Part shown: positions 25,537 to 33,323 of the stretch, piece by piece | Numbering within the stretch: the first letter of the stretch is position 1 | Layout: each line of letters opens with the position of its first letter | Assembly (NCBI GenBank): GCA_905216155.1 | Contig: CAJMSU010000010.1 | Span: 1 to 52,074 of the forward strand | DNA length: 52,074 nt | Origin: an uncultured bacterium | GTDB taxonomy: Bacteria > Bacillota_I > Bacilli_A > RF39 > UBA660 | Direction: 5' to 3' | Program-made: the position numbers and the translations under genes | The notes under the pieces: model-generated | Seen by the model: only the letters and a program-made list of their open reading frames with translations | Databases searched by the model: none | What the model was told of the DNA's origin: nothing

Positions 25537-28176
25537 ATGGGAAAATATGTATATCTTTTCAGTGAAGGTAATGCTGAAATGAGAAATTTATTAGGTGGAA
25601 AGGGTGCTAACTTAGCAGAAATGACTAATTTAGGATTACCAATACCACAAGGATTTACTGTAACAACTGAGGCATGTACAAAGTATTATACTGATGGTAA
25701 AACTATTTCTAAAGAAATTGAAGAAGAAATATTTGCATCAATCAAAAAAATAGAAGAAATGGAAGAAAAAAAGTTTGGTGATGTAAACGATCCATTATTA
25801 GTATCAGTAAGAAGTGGTGCTAGAGCATCAATGCCTGGTATGATGGATACCATTCTTAATTTAGGATTAAATGATGAAGCAGTAGAAGGTTTTGCTAAAA
25901 AAACTAATAATGAAAGATTTGCTTATGATTCTTATAGAAGATTTATACAAATGTATTCAGATGTAGTTATGGAAGTACCAAAATCTTACTTTGAAAAAAT
26001 AATAGATGAACAAAAAGAAAAAAGAAACATTAAATATGATACTGAACTTACTGTTTCAGATTTAAAAGAGTTAGTAAAAAGATTTAAAGAAGTATACAAA
26101 AACGCTATGAATGGGCAAGAATTTCCACAAGATGTTAAAGAACAATTAATGGGTGCAGTTAAGGCTGTATTTCGTTCATGGGATAATCCAAGAGCTATAG
26201 TATATAGAAGAATGAATGATATTCCTGGAGATTGGGGAACTGCTGTAAATGTTCAAACAATGGTATTTGGAAACATGGGAGAAACATCTGGTACTGGAGT
26301 AGCTTTTACCCGTAATCCTGCAACAGGTGAAAAAGGAATTTATGGAGAATATCTAATAAATGCTCAAGGAGAAGATGTAGTAGCAGGAGTTCGTACACCA
26401 CAACCAATCACAAAACTAGAACAAGAAATGCCTGAATCCTATAAACAATTTATGGAACTTGCTCAAAAATTAGAGGACCATTATCGTGACATGCAAGATA
26501 TGGAATTTACAATTCAAGAAGGTAAGCTTTATTTTCTACAAACAAGAAATGGTAAAAGAACTGCCCAAGCTGCAATAAAAATTGCTTGTGATTTAGTAGA
26601 TGAAAATAAAATTTCTGAAGAAGAAGCTGTTATGAGAATAGATGCTAAATCACTTGACCAATTATTACATCCTACATTTAACAAACAAGCATTAGAAAAT
26701 GGCAAAGTAATAGGAGAAGCCCTACCAGCATCACCTGGTGCAGCTGCCGGAAAAATTGTTTTCACTGCAGATGAGGCAAAAGAGCTAGGAATAAAAGGGA
26801 AAGGTGAAAGAGTAATTTTAGTAAGACTTGAAACAACACCAGAAGATATCGAAGGAATGATTGCTGCTCAAGGAATATTAACAGTTCGTGGAGGTATGAC
26901 ATCTCATGCTGCAGTTGTTGCTAGAGGTATGGGTACATGTTGTGTGTCAGGCTGTGGAGATATTAAAATAAATGAAGAAAATGAAAGTTTTGAATTAAAT
27001 GGTAAAACTTATAAAAAAGGAGATTATATTTCTCTAGATGGTTCAACTGGAAAAATATATGATGGAGATATTGAAACTGAAGAAGCTACAGTATCTGGAA
27101 ACTTTGGTAGAATTATGAAATGGGCAGATGAGGCTAGAGTTTTACAAGTAAGAACAAATGCCGATAATCCAAGAGATACTGCTAACGCTATAAATTTAGG
27201 CGCTGAAGGTATTGGACTATGTCGTACAGAACATATGTTTTTTGAAGAAGATAGAATTCCAAAAATTAGAAAAATGATTTTATCAGAAACAAAAGAAACA
27301 AGAGAAGAGGCACTAAGTGAATTAATTCCATTCCAAAAAAGTGATTTTAAGGCTATGTATAAAGAATTAAAAGGTCTACCAATGACTGTACGTTATCTAG
27401 ATCCACCACTTCATGAATTCCTACCAACTGCAGAAGAAGATATTATATCTCTTGCTAAAGACATGAATGTAACAGTAGAACACTTAAAACAAAAATGTGC
27501 TGATTTACATGAATTCAACCCAATGATGGGACATCGTGGATGCAGACTTGCTGTTACTTATCCAGAAATTGCTAAAATGCAAACAAGAGCATTAATGGAA
27601 GCTGCAATTGAAGTAAAAGAAGAAGATGGCTATGATATAATCCCTGAAATTATGATTCCACTTATAGGTGAAAAAAGAGAATTAGACTTTGTCAAAAAAA
27701 TTGTAGAAGATGAAATAGAACAAGTAAAAGCAGAAAAGCATTCCAATATTTGCTATCACATTGGTACTATGATTGAGATTCCAAGAGCAGCCTTACTTGC
27801 TGATGAAATAGCAGAATCTGCAGAATTTTTCTCATTTGGAACTAATGATTTAACACAATTAACATTTGGTTTTTCAAGAGATGATGCAGGTAAATTTTTA
27901 GATAGTTATTATCAAAATAAAATTTATGAATCTGATCCATTTGCTAAACTTGATCAAGTAGGAGTGGGACAACTTGTAAAAATGGCAGTTGAAAAAGGAA
28001 GATCAACAAGACCAGATATTAAATTAGGTATATGTGGTGAACATGGAGGAGATCCATCAAGTGTTGAATTTTGTCATAACATTGGACTTACATATGTATC
28101 TTGTTCTCCGTTTAGAGTACCAATAGCACGACTTGCTGCTGCTCAAGCTGCTATCAAGTCAGGAACGCAAAAATAG
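25537..28176 (+). CDS. ppdK: pyruvate, phosphate dikinase
   Basis: Interconverts pyruvate, ATP and phosphate with phosphoenolpyruvate, AMP and pyrophosphate, and can replace pyruvate kinase or feed gluconeogenesis. The N-terminal ATP-grasp domain starts with GGKGANLAEM; the central swivelling domain carries the phosphohistidine H457 in GGMTSHAAVVARGMG; the TIM-barrel PEP domain has the catalytic C833 in GICGEHGGDP. These match H455 and C831 of the Clostridium symbiosum enzyme, and 879 residues is the expected length. It is a single-gene unit with its own promoter, operator-like repeat and ribosome site AAGGAGG. Confidence 0.98.
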   Translation: MGKYVYLFSEGNAEMRNLLGGKGANLAEMTNLGLPIPQGFTVTTEACTKYYTDGKTISKEIEEEIFASIKKIEEMEEKKFGDVNDPLLVSVRSGARASMPGMMDTILNLGLNDEAVEGFAKKTNNERFAYDSYRRFIQMYSDVVMEVPKSYFEKIIDEQKEKRNIKYDTELTVSDLKELVKRFKEVYKNAMNGQEFPQDVKEQLMGAVKAVFRSWDNPRAIVYRRMNDIPGDWGTAVNVQTMVFGNMGETSGTGVAFTRNPATGEKGIYGEYLINAQGEDVVAGVRTPQPITKLEQEMPESYKQFMELAQKLEDHYRDMQDMEFTIQEGKLYFLQTRNGKRTAQAAIKIACDLVDENKISEEEAVMRIDAKSLDQLLHPTFNKQALENGKVIGEALPASPGAAAGKIVFTADEAKELGIKGKGERVILVRLETTPEDIEGMIAAQGILTVRGGMTSHAAVVARGMGTCCVSGCGDIKINEENESFELNGKTYKKGDYISLDGSTGKIYDGDIETEEATVSGNFGRIMKWADEARVLQVRTNADNPRDTANAINLGAEGIGLCRTEHMFFEEDRIPKIRKMILSETKETREEALSELIPFQKSDFKAMYKELKGLPMTVRYLDPPLHEFLPTAEEDIISLAKDMNVTVEHLKQKCADLHEFNPMMGHRGCRLAVTYPEIAKMQTRALMEAAIEVKEEDGYDIIPEIMIPLIGEKRELDFVKKIVEDEIEQVKAEKHSNICYHIGTMIEIPRAALLADEIAESAEFFSFGTNDLTQLTFGFSRDDAGKFLDSYYQNKIYESDPFAKLDQVGVGQLVKMAVEKGRSTRPDIKLGICGEHGGDPSSVEFCHNIGLTYVSCSPFRVPIARLAAAQAAIKSGTQK

Positions 28177-28204
28177 ATAAAAGAACAAAAGTTTTTTTAA
28201 GCCG

Positions 28205-28310
28205 TATAATCATTACGAATGACGATATTATAAGGTATAGAAATGGCATACCTGAATGTAAAAATACAGTCATTAAAAAACATTTATTCTTGATGTTTAT
28301 ATATAATTTT
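28205..28310 (+). ncRNA. candidate structured RNA downstream of ppdK
   Basis: A TATAAT box at 28205-28210 would start RNA near 28217. From there the sequence can fold into a compact three-way junction: P1 AATGAC (28218-28223) with GTCATT (28269-28274), P2 AGGTAT (28233-28238) with ATACCT (28248-28253), and P3 TGTA (28257-28260) with TACA (28265-28268). A further hairpin pairs AAACAT (28278-28283) with ATGTTT (28293-28298). It ends at a strong terminator (28311-28351). No open frame is plausible. It may be an sRNA, a leader, or part of the ppdK 3' untranslated region; pairing by chance in AT-rich DNA is possible. It matches no riboswitch I know. Confidence 0.3.
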
Positions 28311-28351
28311 AAGACTGAGATGACTTTTATGTCGCAAATCTCAGTCTTTTT
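28311..28351 (+). terminator. strong terminator 135 bases after ppdK
   Basis: Eleven-base perfect arms AAGACTGAGAT (28311-28321) and ATCTCAGTCTT (28338-28348), with an inner GAC/GTC pairing and a T tract. It is the most GC-rich stem in the window and would end both ppdK readthrough and the RNA candidate. Confidence 0.85.
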
Positions 28352-28394
28352 ATGTGAAAAAATATATATGTGTGATAGGTTTTTGGAGGTATAA

Positions 28395-28553
28395 AAAAAG
28401 CGATTAATATATACAAAGCCCAAATTAAGAGATTTATCACAGAAATCAAGAATTGTATTTGTAAGACAATTTAGATTTTTAACGCAGGATGATGTATCAG
28501 ATAAACTTGGTTTAACTAGTGAATGTAAAAGAAGAACAACAAAAAAAGATTGA
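28395..28553 (+). pseudogene. decayed XRE-type helix-turn-helix regulator
   Basis: The open stretch has no start codon. Its translation contains VRQFRFLTQDDVSDKLGLTS, followed by ECKRRT, a clear XRE helix-turn-helix core of a family usually continuing with RYEKG. Here it ends at TGA right after RRTTKKD, so the C-terminus is missing. Upstream, GGAGGT at 28385-28390 precedes ATA and a run of A residues, as if ATG became ATA and the A run changed length. Several lesions indicate a remnant. Confidence 0.5.
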
Positions 28554-28594
28554 TAGAATTCAATTCTTTTAGTTATAACAACTATTAGTAGATA

Positions 28595-28726
28595 TTATTT
28601 TGCCTTTTTGACTTTCACAAAGAACTGATAATCTCTTGCCTTTCCATAATTGTTTTCAATGACAATGACTATTTTTTTCGCTCCAAGTGTGGTTGTATCA
28701 ACTACTTTTTCTTTTGATATTATTTT
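28595..28726 (-). pseudogene. remnant of an Ig-like surface-protein C-terminus
   Basis: Reading leftward, the frame encodes VVDTTTLGAKKIVIVIENNYG, then KARDYQFFVKVKKAK and a stop at 28595-28597. The pattern (V-D-T-x-x-L-G, a beta strand, N-x-Y-G, a strand of F-x-V-K-V) is that of bacterial Ig-like domains in surface proteins. The open frame extends upstream only as hydrophobic AT-rich sequence with no ATG, so this is a leftover tail and not an intact gene. Confidence 0.4.
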
Positions 28727-28772
28727 TAGTAATATTATTTTAAAAACAATGGAAATTAATTTTAATTTAAAA

Positions 28773-28789
28773 GCTGTTATTATAACAGC
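28773..28789. repeat. perfect 17-base palindrome in the gene-poor stretch
   Basis: GCTGTTAT-T-ATAACAGC, eight-base arms around one base. It is not adjacent to an intact gene or T tract. Part of it (ATAACAG) recurs in the hairpin at 28885-28937. It may be an orphan operator left from the lost genes around it. Confidence 0.4.
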
Positions 28790-28884
28790 AATACTAATAT
28801 ATTTATATATGAAGGATATTTTTTAGTAACTTATACTTGTAGTAAAAATATAATAAAATAAAACAGATAATATTATTTAAAAAA

Positions 28885-28937
28885 TAAAAAACTGCTATAT
28901 TGTTGATAACATCAACTATTTATAACAGTTTTTTTCT
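28885..28937. terminator. long bidirectional hairpin upstream of the PMT gene
   Basis: The core GTTGAT-AAC-ATCAAC (28902-28916) sits inside an outer stem AAACTGCTATA with TATAACAGTTT (one mismatch). It is flanked by A residues on the left and T residues on the right, so it can terminate both ways. Confidence 0.55.
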
Positions 28938-28957
28938 TCTTCTTTTAATAATTATGA

Positions 28958-28963
28958 TATACT
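28958..28963 (+). promoter_or_regulatory. -10 box of the PMT-pfkB-smr operon
   Basis: TATACT preceded by TGA (extended -10), 17 bases before the start codon, with the AGAGG ribosome site between. The untranslated leader would be very short. Confidence 0.45.
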
Positions 28964-28980
28964 AAAAAAGAGGAATATAT

Positions 28981-30633
28981 ATGATGAGTATAAAGAAAAT
29001 ATTAAATACAAAAAATAAAAAAATGGATAAGATAGACTTTATAATTCTTAGTGTTATAATTGCTTTTTATAGTGTGTTATCATTTATAAATTTAGGGACA
29101 ACATCTTCTCCTTGGACATTTTTAACTCTTAATAAAGAAGAAGAGATAACTCTAAAATTAAAAGATAAAGAAAAAGTTGAAAATATAAAATTTTTTAATG
29201 GTAATTTATCCGGTACTTATAAAATAACATCATCTACTAATAATATTGACTATAATTATATTGCAACATATAAAGGTAATGGTGCTTTTAGTTGGAACGA
29301 TGAAAAGTTGAAAGCTAATGCTAAATATTTAAAAATAAAATCTCTACAAAAATCAACTCTTGGTAGTGTAACTCTATATGATAATAATTTAAATAAAATA
29401 GCAATCGATAAAGTGATTTCCAAAAATAAAAATAAGAACAATCTAATAGATGAGCAAAGAAAAACACCAAAAAAAATCAACTATCTAAACTCATCTTATT
29501 TTGACGAAATTTATTTTGCACGAACTGCATATGAATACGCAAATGGATTGAAAGCATATGACTGGGTACATCCACCACTTGGAAAATTAATTCAGGCAAT
29601 ACCTATAAAAATCTTTAATAATATGTCTCCATTTTTTTACAGACTAGTATCTAATATTTGTGGTATTCTTATGATAGTTATAATGTATTTATTTTGTAAA
29701 CAGATGTTTTTACAAAGAAAATTTTCTATACTTGGTGCATTATTAATGACCTTTGATACATTCCATTTTGTTCAGACAAGAATCGGTACCATAGACAGTA
29801 TTTTAGTATTATTTATTTTACTATCATATTTCTTTATGTATAAATATATTAGTGAATCAAACGAGAAACATCTCATGTTTTCAGGCCTATTTTTTGGGTG
29901 TGCAACTTCAGTAAAATGGATAGGTTTATTTGCAGGGTTAGGTTTAGCAATAATATTTTTTACCCATGTAATTAAAAACAAATTAATAAGTATAAAATTA
30001 CTACTAAAGTGTTGTGTATTTTATATATTAATACCATTTGTTATTTATATTGGAAGTTATCTATTATTTCCAAATGTAGAAAATACTTATACAAATAGTA
30101 TAGAAAACATTGTCATTCAAACGAAAAATATGTATAAATATCACTCTACATTAAATGCTAAACATCCATTTTCTTCTAAATGGTATACTTGGATAGTAAC
30201 ATATAAACCAGTATGGTACTATCAAGGAGAAGTTAGTAATAATTCTCACGGAACAATAGTTGCTCTTGGTAATATTGCTATATATTGGTTAGGATTAATT
30301 ACTCTGTTATATACAATAGGTAAAATGATAATAAAAAAAGATAAAAATTCCTTCTTTATAGTAGTAGGAGCTCTATCTTTATATTTACCATATATTTTTA
30401 TTGGTAGATGTATGTTTTTATATCACTTTTTTCCAGTATTACCATTTGTTATGCTGAGTATAGTTAATTTATTTAATGATTTATGTAAAAAGATAAAAAA
30501 TAATATATTTATGTATGTTTATATAGCTATAGTTATATTAGTATTTATAATATATTATCCAGCAATATCTGGAATAAAAGTTAGTAATAGTTATTTAGAT
30601 AGTATAAAATTATTTGATACATGGATATTTTAG
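28981..30633 (+). CDS. PMT-family (GT39-like) protein mannosyltransferase
   Basis: A 550-residue polytopic membrane glycosyltransferase using a lipid-linked sugar donor. TM1 is at about residues 20-36. An extracytoplasmic beta-rich stretch (about 45-145, possibly discoidin-like) follows. Then comes the catalytic loop with FDEIYFARTAYEY (near 178) and WVHPPLGKL (near 196), the PMT signatures. About ten more membrane helices fill the rest. It probably glycosylates Ser/Thr of exported proteins, or another envelope acceptor. It begins an operon with pfkB-like and smr-like genes. A second ATG lies one codon later. Confidence 0.82.
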   Translation: MMSIKKILNTKNKKMDKIDFIILSVIIAFYSVLSFINLGTTSSPWTFLTLNKEEEITLKLKDKEKVENIKFFNGNLSGTYKITSSTNNIDYNYIATYKGNGAFSWNDEKLKANAKYLKIKSLQKSTLGSVTLYDNNLNKIAIDKVISKNKNKNNLIDEQRKTPKKINYLNSSYFDEIYFARTAYEYANGLKAYDWVHPPLGKLIQAIPIKIFNNMSPFFYRLVSNICGILMIVIMYLFCKQMFLQRKFSILGALLMTFDTFHFVQTRIGTIDSILVLFILLSYFFMYKYISESNEKHLMFSGLFFGCATSVKWIGLFAGLGLAIIFFTHVIKNKLISIKLLLKCCVFYILIPFVIYIGSYLLFPNVENTYTNSIENIVIQTKNMYKYHSTLNAKHPFSSKWYTWIVTYKPVWYYQGEVSNNSHGTIVALGNIAIYWLGLITLLYTIGKMIIKKDKNSFFIVVGALSLYLPYIFIGRCMFLYHFFPVLPFVMLSIVNLFNDLCKKIKNNIFMYVYIAIVILVFIIYYPAISGIKVSNSYLDSIKLFDTWIF

Positions 30634-30644
30634 GAGGAGAAAAA

Positions 30645-31538
30645 ATGAATATTATTTGTGTAGGAAATTCAACTTATGATATTACATTACCACTAGATAA
30701 GTTCCCAATAGAAAATAAAAAAAGTAGAGTAGATAATCTAATAAAATGTGCTGGTGGATCAGCTTTAAATGCTGCTTGCTTATTATCTAAATGGAATGAA
30801 TCAGTTACTTTTTATAGTGTAGTTGGAAAAGATATTTATGGTAAAAAAATATTGCAAAATTTAAAAAATATGAAAGTATGTTGTAAGTATATTGAAAAAG
30901 TAAAAGACTATGAAACTCCTATAAGTTTTATTTTAGTAAACAAAAGTAATAGTAAAAGAACTATTATAACTACTAATAAAAATAATAAAGAAGAACTTAA
31001 TAAAAAAATAATATCTAATGCTGATGTTATTCTACTAGATGGAACTTTTTATTTAACAGCAATGAGCGTTATAAATAAAAATAAAAATGCTATTAAAATA
31101 TTAGATGCCGGAAAAGTAACAGAAAATGTAAAGAAGTTAGGTAAATTAGTTGATTATGTTATCTGCTCTAAAGAATTTGCTGAAGAGTTCACTAAACAAA
31201 AAATAGATGTAAACAATTTAGATTGTTTGATTAAATGTTTTAATATATTAAAGAAATTTTTTAAAAATAACATAATTATTACTATGGATGAATATGGTTC
31301 TTTTACTAAATTAGATGAATATAAAATAATACCTACTATAAAAACATCATCAATTGACTCAACAGGAGCAGGAGATATATTTCATGGTGCTTTTGCATAT
31401 TTTATAACTAGAAAAAATGACGTAGAAGAAGTAATTAAGTTATCATCAGTAGCAGCTGCTTTATCTACTGAAAAACTGTCTGCTAATAACTCTATTCCGT
31501 CTCTAAGTGAGGTGTTAAAATATGATAAACTTATATAA
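30645..31538 (+). CDS. PfkB-family carbohydrate kinase
   Basis: Ribokinase-like sugar or nucleoside kinase of 297 residues. The N-terminal GNSTYDI, the sugar-binding region CAGGSALNAACLLS (near residue 40) and the ATP-site/anion-hole motif DSTGAGDIFHGAFAYF with the catalytic Asp (near 245) are all present. The frame is open from 30621 across the end of the PMT gene, but AGGAGGAG just before ATG 30645 fixes the start. The substrate is not evident. The smr-like gene overlaps its 3' end. Confidence 0.88.
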   Translation: MNIICVGNSTYDITLPLDKFPIENKKSRVDNLIKCAGGSALNAACLLSKWNESVTFYSVVGKDIYGKKILQNLKNMKVCCKYIEKVKDYETPISFILVNKSNSKRTIITTNKNNKEELNKKIISNADVILLDGTFYLTAMSVINKNKNAIKILDAGKVTENVKKLGKLVDYVICSKEFAEEFTKQKIDVNNLDCLIKCFNILKKFFKNNIIITMDEYGSFTKLDEYKIIPTIKTSSIDSTGAGDIFHGAFAYFITRKNDVEEVIKLSSVAAALSTEKLSANNSIPSLSEVLKYDKLI

Positions 31539-31782
31539 AAATTTACCTACCATAGATCTTCATGGTTTTGATAGAGAATATGCTAAATATAAAATAAATG
31601 AATTTATTAATGATAATTATTCTATGAGAAATTATAAGTTAGTAATAGTTCATGGAATAGGTCAAGGAATATTAAAAAAAACAACTCAAGAAGTTTTACG
31701 AAAAAATAAATTAGTAGAAGAGTATAAAATAGACAATTTTAATGATGGTTCTACCATTGTTATTTTAAGAAAAAGAGTTTGA
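31522..31782 (+). CDS. stand-alone Smr-domain protein
   Basis: An 86-residue protein made up of one Smr domain, with IDLHG (residues 11-15) and VIVHGIGQGILK (near 42), the nucleic-acid-nuclease motifs known from the MutS2 C-terminus. There is no MutS part here. Stand-alone Smr proteins often act on RNA or branched DNA. It overlaps the kinase gene by 17 bases with ribosome site GAGGTG. Its 3' end doubles as terminator and contains the next gene's -35 box. Confidence 0.85.
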   Translation: MINLYKNLPTIDLHGFDREYAKYKINEFINDNYSMRNYKLVIVHGIGQGILKKTTQEVLRKNKLVEEYKIDNFNDGSTIVILRKRV

Positions 31783-31807
31783 CTTTCAAGCTCTTTTATG
31801 ATAGAAT
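31771..31807 (+). promoter_or_regulatory. merged terminator and promoter at the smr end
   Basis: AAAAGAGTTTGA (31771-31782) pairs with TCAAGCTCTTTT (31786-31797), a 12-base stem with one G-U pair and a 3-base loop. The smr stop codon (31780-31782) is in the left arm. The same bases TTGACT (31779-31784) are the -35 of a promoter with a 17-base spacer and extended -10 TGA-TAGAAT (31802-31807) reading into the next gene. Confidence 0.65.
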
Positions 31808-31838
31808 ATTGGACATATATGTCGAATGGGGGTATTTT

Positions 31839-33311
31839 ATGTATACAGAGGAATATGAAGATAGAGGATTTCCATTTAGAGATTTTCTATTGAAATTAAT
31901 TTTAATAATAATTTTCGTATTTTTATTAATTTGGTTATTGCCAAAATTTATAACACCAACAATTAAAGGTTGTGAAGGCAATAAGTGTCAAGATATTTCA
32001 CCGTTAACATCTCAGATATTTGCTGACAACTTAGAGAAGATGAAAAATGCTGCAATATCTTATTATACTAATGAAAGATTACCACAAGAAGTAGGTGATT
32101 CTTACACTTTAACATTAGGAGATATGATTGGTCTTAAATTAATTACACCACTTATAGATAAAAATAATAAAGCTTGTGATGTAGAAAAGAGTTATGTAAA
32201 AATAACTAAAATGGATAATGAATATTTACTTAAGGTAAATTTAAAAAGTAGTGATAAAGAAGACTATATATTAGTTCATTTAGGTTGCTACAATTATTGT
32301 AATTCAGATGTTTGTGAAAAGAAATATACAAATGTTAAAGTAAAAGGTTCTAAACCTCAAAAAATAGTTTCTATTAAGAAAAATAATAATGGACAAACAT
32401 CAAATAATCCATCTAGTCCGTCAAATCCAACCAACCCTGATAATCCAAAACCATCTGATCCAAAACCAACACCACCTGAAGAAGAACCAGGATATATTTA
32501 TGAATATAAGAAAACAACTGGTGCAAAATTTTCTAAATGGACATCATGGTCATCATGGAGTAAAACAAGTTGTTCTACTAAAGAAATTAATTGTAATGAT
32601 AAAGATGTAACTTGCCTAAAGAAATTACAAAGACTAGATGCCAAAAGAAAAGTTGGTACTTATACTAAAGAATATACAACAACAAGACAAGTATTAAAAC
32701 AAACTGGTTCATATCAACAAAAATCATGTTCTAAATATAACTACGTTATTATAAATAATATTACTTACGCAACAACTACAACTACTAGATATGAAACAAT
32801 TAATAATGTATATAAAGAAACAAATAATTCTGGTGGATCTTGGATATATCAAGGAACAGCTAGTTATAAAAATCCACCTCGTGATACTGCTACAACATCA
32901 TATAAATTTGTAGGTGCTGATTATAGTTACTGTCAAGATACATGTACATCATTACCAAATTATTATTATGCTAAATATACTTTATCAAATGGTGCATCAA
33001 CAGTAACAAATACTACATCAACACCAGGTCAAACAACTTCATCATCAGAAACCACATCATCATCTAATGTAACTGTTTCAGCTAGTTGTGGAAGTTATGT
33101 AACAAAAACAATTCCAATTTATGGTTATATTACAGTAACAGAAAAAGCATCAAGAGAAGAACCAATGTATGGAACCGTTTGTTATCAAAGCACTAAAACC
33201 AGAACATTAGAGAAAAAAGGTTCATCTAAAACTAAATGGAGTAAATATGATGACAAAGATCTATTAAATGATGGTTGGTATTACACTGGAAATAAAAAGA
33301 AAGCTAAGTAA
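31839..33311 (+). CDS. membrane-anchored Thr/Ser-rich extracellular protein, unknown
   Basis: A 490-residue protein with a short cytoplasmic head, one membrane anchor (about residues 17-35) and a long extracellular part. Residues 44-150 form a compact domain with paired cysteines (C45/C50, C103, C140, C144, C149), perhaps pilin-like (FADNLEKMKNAAISYY then LTLGDMIGLKLITPL). A Pro/Asn/Ser linker at about 175-207 follows. Then a Thr/Ser/Tyr/Cys-rich region begins with WTSWSSWSKTSC (W224, W227, W230), like thrombospondin-type repeats. The frame is open from 31779, but that TTG is the -35 box; ATG 31839 after GGGGGT is preferred. The next gene follows at 12 bases. Confidence 0.82.
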   Translation: MYTEEYEDRGFPFRDFLLKLILIIIFVFLLIWLLPKFITPTIKGCEGNKCQDISPLTSQIFADNLEKMKNAAISYYTNERLPQEVGDSYTLTLGDMIGLKLITPLIDKNNKACDVEKSYVKITKMDNEYLLKVNLKSSDKEDYILVHLGCYNYCNSDVCEKKYTNVKVKGSKPQKIVSIKKNNNGQTSNNPSSPSNPTNPDNPKPSDPKPTPPEEEPGYIYEYKKTTGAKFSKWTSWSSWSKTSCSTKEINCNDKDVTCLKKLQRLDAKRKVGTYTKEYTTTRQVLKQTGSYQQKSCSKYNYVIINNITYATTTTTRYETINNVYKETNNSGGSWIYQGTASYKNPPRDTATTSYKFVGADYSYCQDTCTSLPNYYYAKYTLSNGASTVTNTTSTPGQTTSSSETTSSSNVTVSASCGSYVTKTIPIYGYITVTEKASREEPMYGTVCYQSTKTRTLEKKGSSKTKWSKYDDKDLLNDGWYYTGNKKKAK

Positions 33312-33323
33312 TGGGGTGAGTTT

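Noticed and set aside
28205..28274. Purine riboswitch
   Set aside because: A three-way junction is possible, but the conserved GTTTCTACC and core joining bases are missing.
31779..31838. TTG-started N-terminal extension of the surface protein
   Set aside because: The TTG belongs to the -35 box TTGACT, and transcription would start after it; ATG 31839 has a ribosome site.
32389..32610. Plus-strand His/Gln-rich open frame inside the surface protein gene
   Set aside because: Out-of-frame reading of the Pro/Asn linker; no ribosome site.
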